A stretch of DNA of 36,106 nt. It comes from Spirochaetales bacterium (lineage in GTDB: Bacteria; Spirochaetota; GWE2-31-10; MWDO01). Location of the stretch: the NCBI GenBank assembly GCA_017540815.1, contig JAFYAI010000147.1:1-36106 (forward strand), written 5' to 3'. Positions 34,308 to 36,106 of this stretch are shown piece by piece. The notes under the pieces are model-generated. The model did no database searches, was not told the origin of the DNA, and saw nothing but the letters and a program-made list of their open reading frames with translations. The position numbers were made by a program, and so were the translations under genes. Position 1 is the stretch's first letter, and each line of letters begins with the position of its first letter.

Positions 34308-35699
34308 TCACTGTAATATCTGTATGCTGTCGAAAACAGGAGCAGGCTCACCGGACTTGCCGCCATCGGCCTTGATCCTTATATACTTAGCATGCACCGT
34401 ATCGCCTTTATACAGAATAATCTTCTTAGGATTAAGCTCATCATAAACAGGCAGAGTAACTTCCGCTGTGCTGACTGACGCATCCGAGAAATCCTCATTC
34501 TGTGCAAACTGCACCTCGAATGTCATACTGCGAGACTTAGTCTGCTGACCGGACAACGGCTTACCGACAACGGCACTGATCTGGCTAATGCCAATATCAT
34601 CACGCTTCGGCAGCAGTGACGATACGGATCTCTTATTCTTACGGTTGTATCTAAGCACAAGATCCTTGCTCTGAGCATCAAATACATACACCTGTCTGCC
34701 TGCGGTCTGCACTCGCTCAGGAGCCGACTCGAAATAGTAGCTCGGAACATTAGCCGGGTTATTGTATTCTGACATCTTTACATAGATATTGTCGATCTCA
34801 CCGAACCTGTCGCCTTTATACACATACAATATCCCCTTCTTAGTTGTCTTGGACTTCATCGGGAATACATTGATAAACTTATCATCGATCAGCCGCGGAT
34901 AAAACTCATACACACGCTTCTGAGCCTTGACATCACTGTCGTAAGGCACATAATTATAGAATGAGAATATCTTATCACTGAGCAGCCTCTTGCCGTCCGG
35001 CAGATCATAATAGTCATAAGTCAATGCAGGATCTTCAAAGTTCATATCATCATTAGCCTTGATAGTGACTGTGTTCTGATACAGCGGCACAGAATACGAG
35101 ATAACAACTGTCGAAGACGAAGAAGGCTCAAGCCGCAATGCGACATGATACCAGCCGTAACGATACAGATATGAAGACACCTCAATATCAGTGTAAGATC
35201 CGTCTTCATTGCGGACCAAACTCTCATCGCCGATCCGGAACGGGATATTAGTCTCGAACTCAATATCCGTCTCATTGACATATTCCTCCGGCACACCGTC
35301 GATCGTTACTGTGAAGTCATTGTAATTACCGAAGATGACTTTATCCTCATATTCCGTATTCAACACGGCATTAGCGGCATCGCGGATCATATTCTCTTTG
35401 CCGAGATTCATATCTATCTTAGGATAACTGAGCCGAAATCCCAACGGCTGCTTCTTATGCTTATTAGTAAATGTGTAGAAAATGCGGACACGAGCATAAC
35501 TGCCAAACAGATCAACTTTAGTCGTCACATTCTTAAGTATAAGCATACGCAACATCTCAGGATCATCGGCAGCAATCTTTTCCTTACCGCCGCTAAACAC
35601 AGATCCGGCATACTGCTTATGATATTCAAACCGCTCCATCGACATCGCTGCAGAAAGCGACATCAGCAGGAACAAATATATCCATACATGTTTCTTCAT
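34308..35699 (-). CDS. Exported protein of unknown function
   Basis: 463 residues with a signal peptide (KKHVWIYLFLLMSLSAAMS). The mature part is beta-rich: KVDLFGSYARVRIFYTFTNK, LGFRLSYPKID and VTIDGVPEEYVN near the N-terminus suggest an immunoglobulin-like sandwich. The last ~120 residues (SMTFEVQFAQNEDFSDAS, KYIRIKADGG, PVFDSIQIL) look like a discoidin/galactose-binding jelly roll, similar to C-terminal modules of treponemal surface or periplasmic proteins. No cysteine lipobox and no catalytic motif are seen. AGAGGA is 4 nt before ATG. I do not recognise a named family. It is the second gene of the right-edge - strand operon, 9 nt after the partial gene. Confidence 0.72.
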   Translation of the reverse strand: MKKHVWIYLFLLMSLSAAMSMERFEYHKQYAGSVFSGGKEKIAADDPEMLRMLILKNVTTKVDLFGSYARVRIFYTFTNKHKKQPLGFRLSYPKIDMNLGKENMIRDAANAVLNTEYEDKVIFGNYNDFTVTIDGVPEEYVNETDIEFETNIPFRIGDESLVRNEDGSYTDIEVSSYLYRYGWYHVALRLEPSSSSTVVISYSVPLYQNTVTIKANDDMNFEDPALTYDYYDLPDGKRLLSDKIFSFYNYVPYDSDVKAQKRVYEFYPRLIDDKFINVFPMKSKTTKKGILYVYKGDRFGEIDNIYVKMSEYNNPANVPSYYFESAPERVQTAGRQVYVFDAQSKDLVLRYNRKNKRSVSSLLPKRDDIGISQISAVVGKPLSGQQTKSRSMTFEVQFAQNEDFSDASVSTAEVTLPVYDELNPKKIILYKGDTVHAKYIRIKADGGKSGEPAPVFDSIQILQ

Positions 35700-35708
35700 G
35701 ACATCCTC

Positions 35709-36011
35709 TTAAAACTCTATCATAAACTGCAACGGCTTATCGGCTGTAGCAAGCAAGTCATTAATCTTGAATCCATAACTTGCACTCATACCGTCTTTGC
35801 CGATATGCACGCCCTCAGACTTACGGATCTTGGACCGCAGCTGCACGGCGAAATTAAACTCAGCCTTCTCAGTCAGCAGTTTATAGAAGTCCTCATCATC
35901 CTCTTTAAGAGTATTGATAAACTCACCCAACATATTCTCTGCATCCATCTTCTTCATATCGACAGTCTGCCCGATCGTATAGGTGCCGTTATCCTTCGTG
36001 AATGTCAGGAT
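35709..36011 (-). CDS. C-terminal part of an unrecognised protein (truncated by the edge or by a chimeric join)
   Basis: The frame is open from the stop at 35709 to the right edge, but only about the last 100 codons look like this protein: LTFTKDNGTYTIGQTVDMKK, then an acidic helical stretch (LGEFINTLKEDDEDFYKLL) and KINDLLATADKPLQFMIEF. An internal ATG at 35957 is probably not the start, because the residues before it read as a natural beta strand. Beyond ~36011 the opposite strand encodes a histidine-kinase segment, so the upstream continuation is unreliable. It would be the first visible gene of the operon leading to fliG. Confidence 0.55.
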   Translation of the reverse strand: MLTFTKDNGTYTIGQTVDMKKMDAENMLGEFINTLKEDDEDFYKLLTEKAEFNFAVQLRSKIRKSEGVHIGKDGMSASYGFKINDLLATADKPLQFMIEF

Positions 36012-36106
36012 GAAAAGATCCTTGAGTACGCCCAGAATATTGAAGGCGCAGGAAGGACTCTTTTGTCCCTTATTAACGATATCCTGGACTTCTCCAAGAT
36101 AGAAGC
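35991..36106 (+). other. Fragment of a histidine kinase DHp region at the right edge
   Basis: In the frame with codons starting at 35991 the + strand reads KILEYAQNIEG, then LLSLINDILDFSKIEA, the second-helix signature of hybrid sensor histidine kinases. Upstream on the same strand the frame gives no kinase sequence (no H-box) and instead overlaps the end of a - strand gene. The fragment has neither start nor stop. A chimeric contig end is more likely than a true gene. Confidence 0.6.

Noticed and set aside
36012..36106. Extension of the - strand partial gene to the window edge
   Set aside because: The - strand frame is open there, but it is the reverse of a histidine-kinase helix, a well-known source of false open frames.

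Overview
The window looks like a chromosome segment of a host-associated spirochaete, most likely a Treponema or close relative. The evidence is a canonical FliG, many exported lipoproteins and signal-peptide proteins of spirochaetal style, a CotH-kinase lipoprotein, a lipoprotein combining Listeria-Bacteroides-type repeats with an FGE/SUMF1-like domain, and an OmpA-family protein. This assignment is inference from gene content; no rRNA, tRNA, CRISPR array, transposase or phage gene was seen.

Layout. (1) 1-7694, + strand, very AT-rich: a tight surface-glycan operon with a Wzx-type flippase fused to a NodB/WbmS-like domain, a radical SAM enzyme, a pyruvyltransferase-family protein, a GT2 glycosyltransferase, UDP-galactopyranose mutase (Glf) and an acyltransferase-3 membrane protein. 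(2) 7713-11753, - strand: an ompA-like gene and a large repeat/FGE lipoprotein, overlapping by ATGA. The ompA gene has a promoter, Shine-Dalgarno site and ATG that are out of frame with the rest of the gene across a tandem 7-bp repeat, which makes it a strong candidate for a phase-variable locus caught OFF. (3) 11954-15879, +: GT2, GT4, FkbM methyltransferase, class I methyltransferase. (4) 15883-16941, -: a GT4 whose promoter predicts a leaderless mRNA, divergent from (5) 17047-22004, +: ugd, GT-A-like transferase, FkbM methyltransferase, GT4, GT2, ending in a bidirectional terminator. (6) 22032-28673, -: alr, an exported Fn3-like protein, an AI-2E family permease with a cyclic-nucleotide-binding protein, and a CotH lipoprotein. 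(7) 28865-31702, +: uvrA with a palindrome over its -10 box. (8) 31741 to the right edge, -: a compact run with an unrecognised partial gene, an exported protein, a DJ-1/PfpI protein, fliG and a MaoC/HadAB-like pair. The last ~115 bp encode, on the opposite strand, a piece of histidine kinase, which suggests a chimeric end.

Together regions 1 and 3-5 form a lipid-linked surface polysaccharide locus: nucleotide-sugar supply (Glf for UDP-Galf, Ugd for UDP-uronate), at least seven glycosyltransferases, pyruvyl, acetyl and methyl decorations, and export by Wzx. Splitting it is a module of candidate variable outer-surface proteins. Candidate promoters were found by eye and share a TTGAxx-17-TAxxxT architecture.
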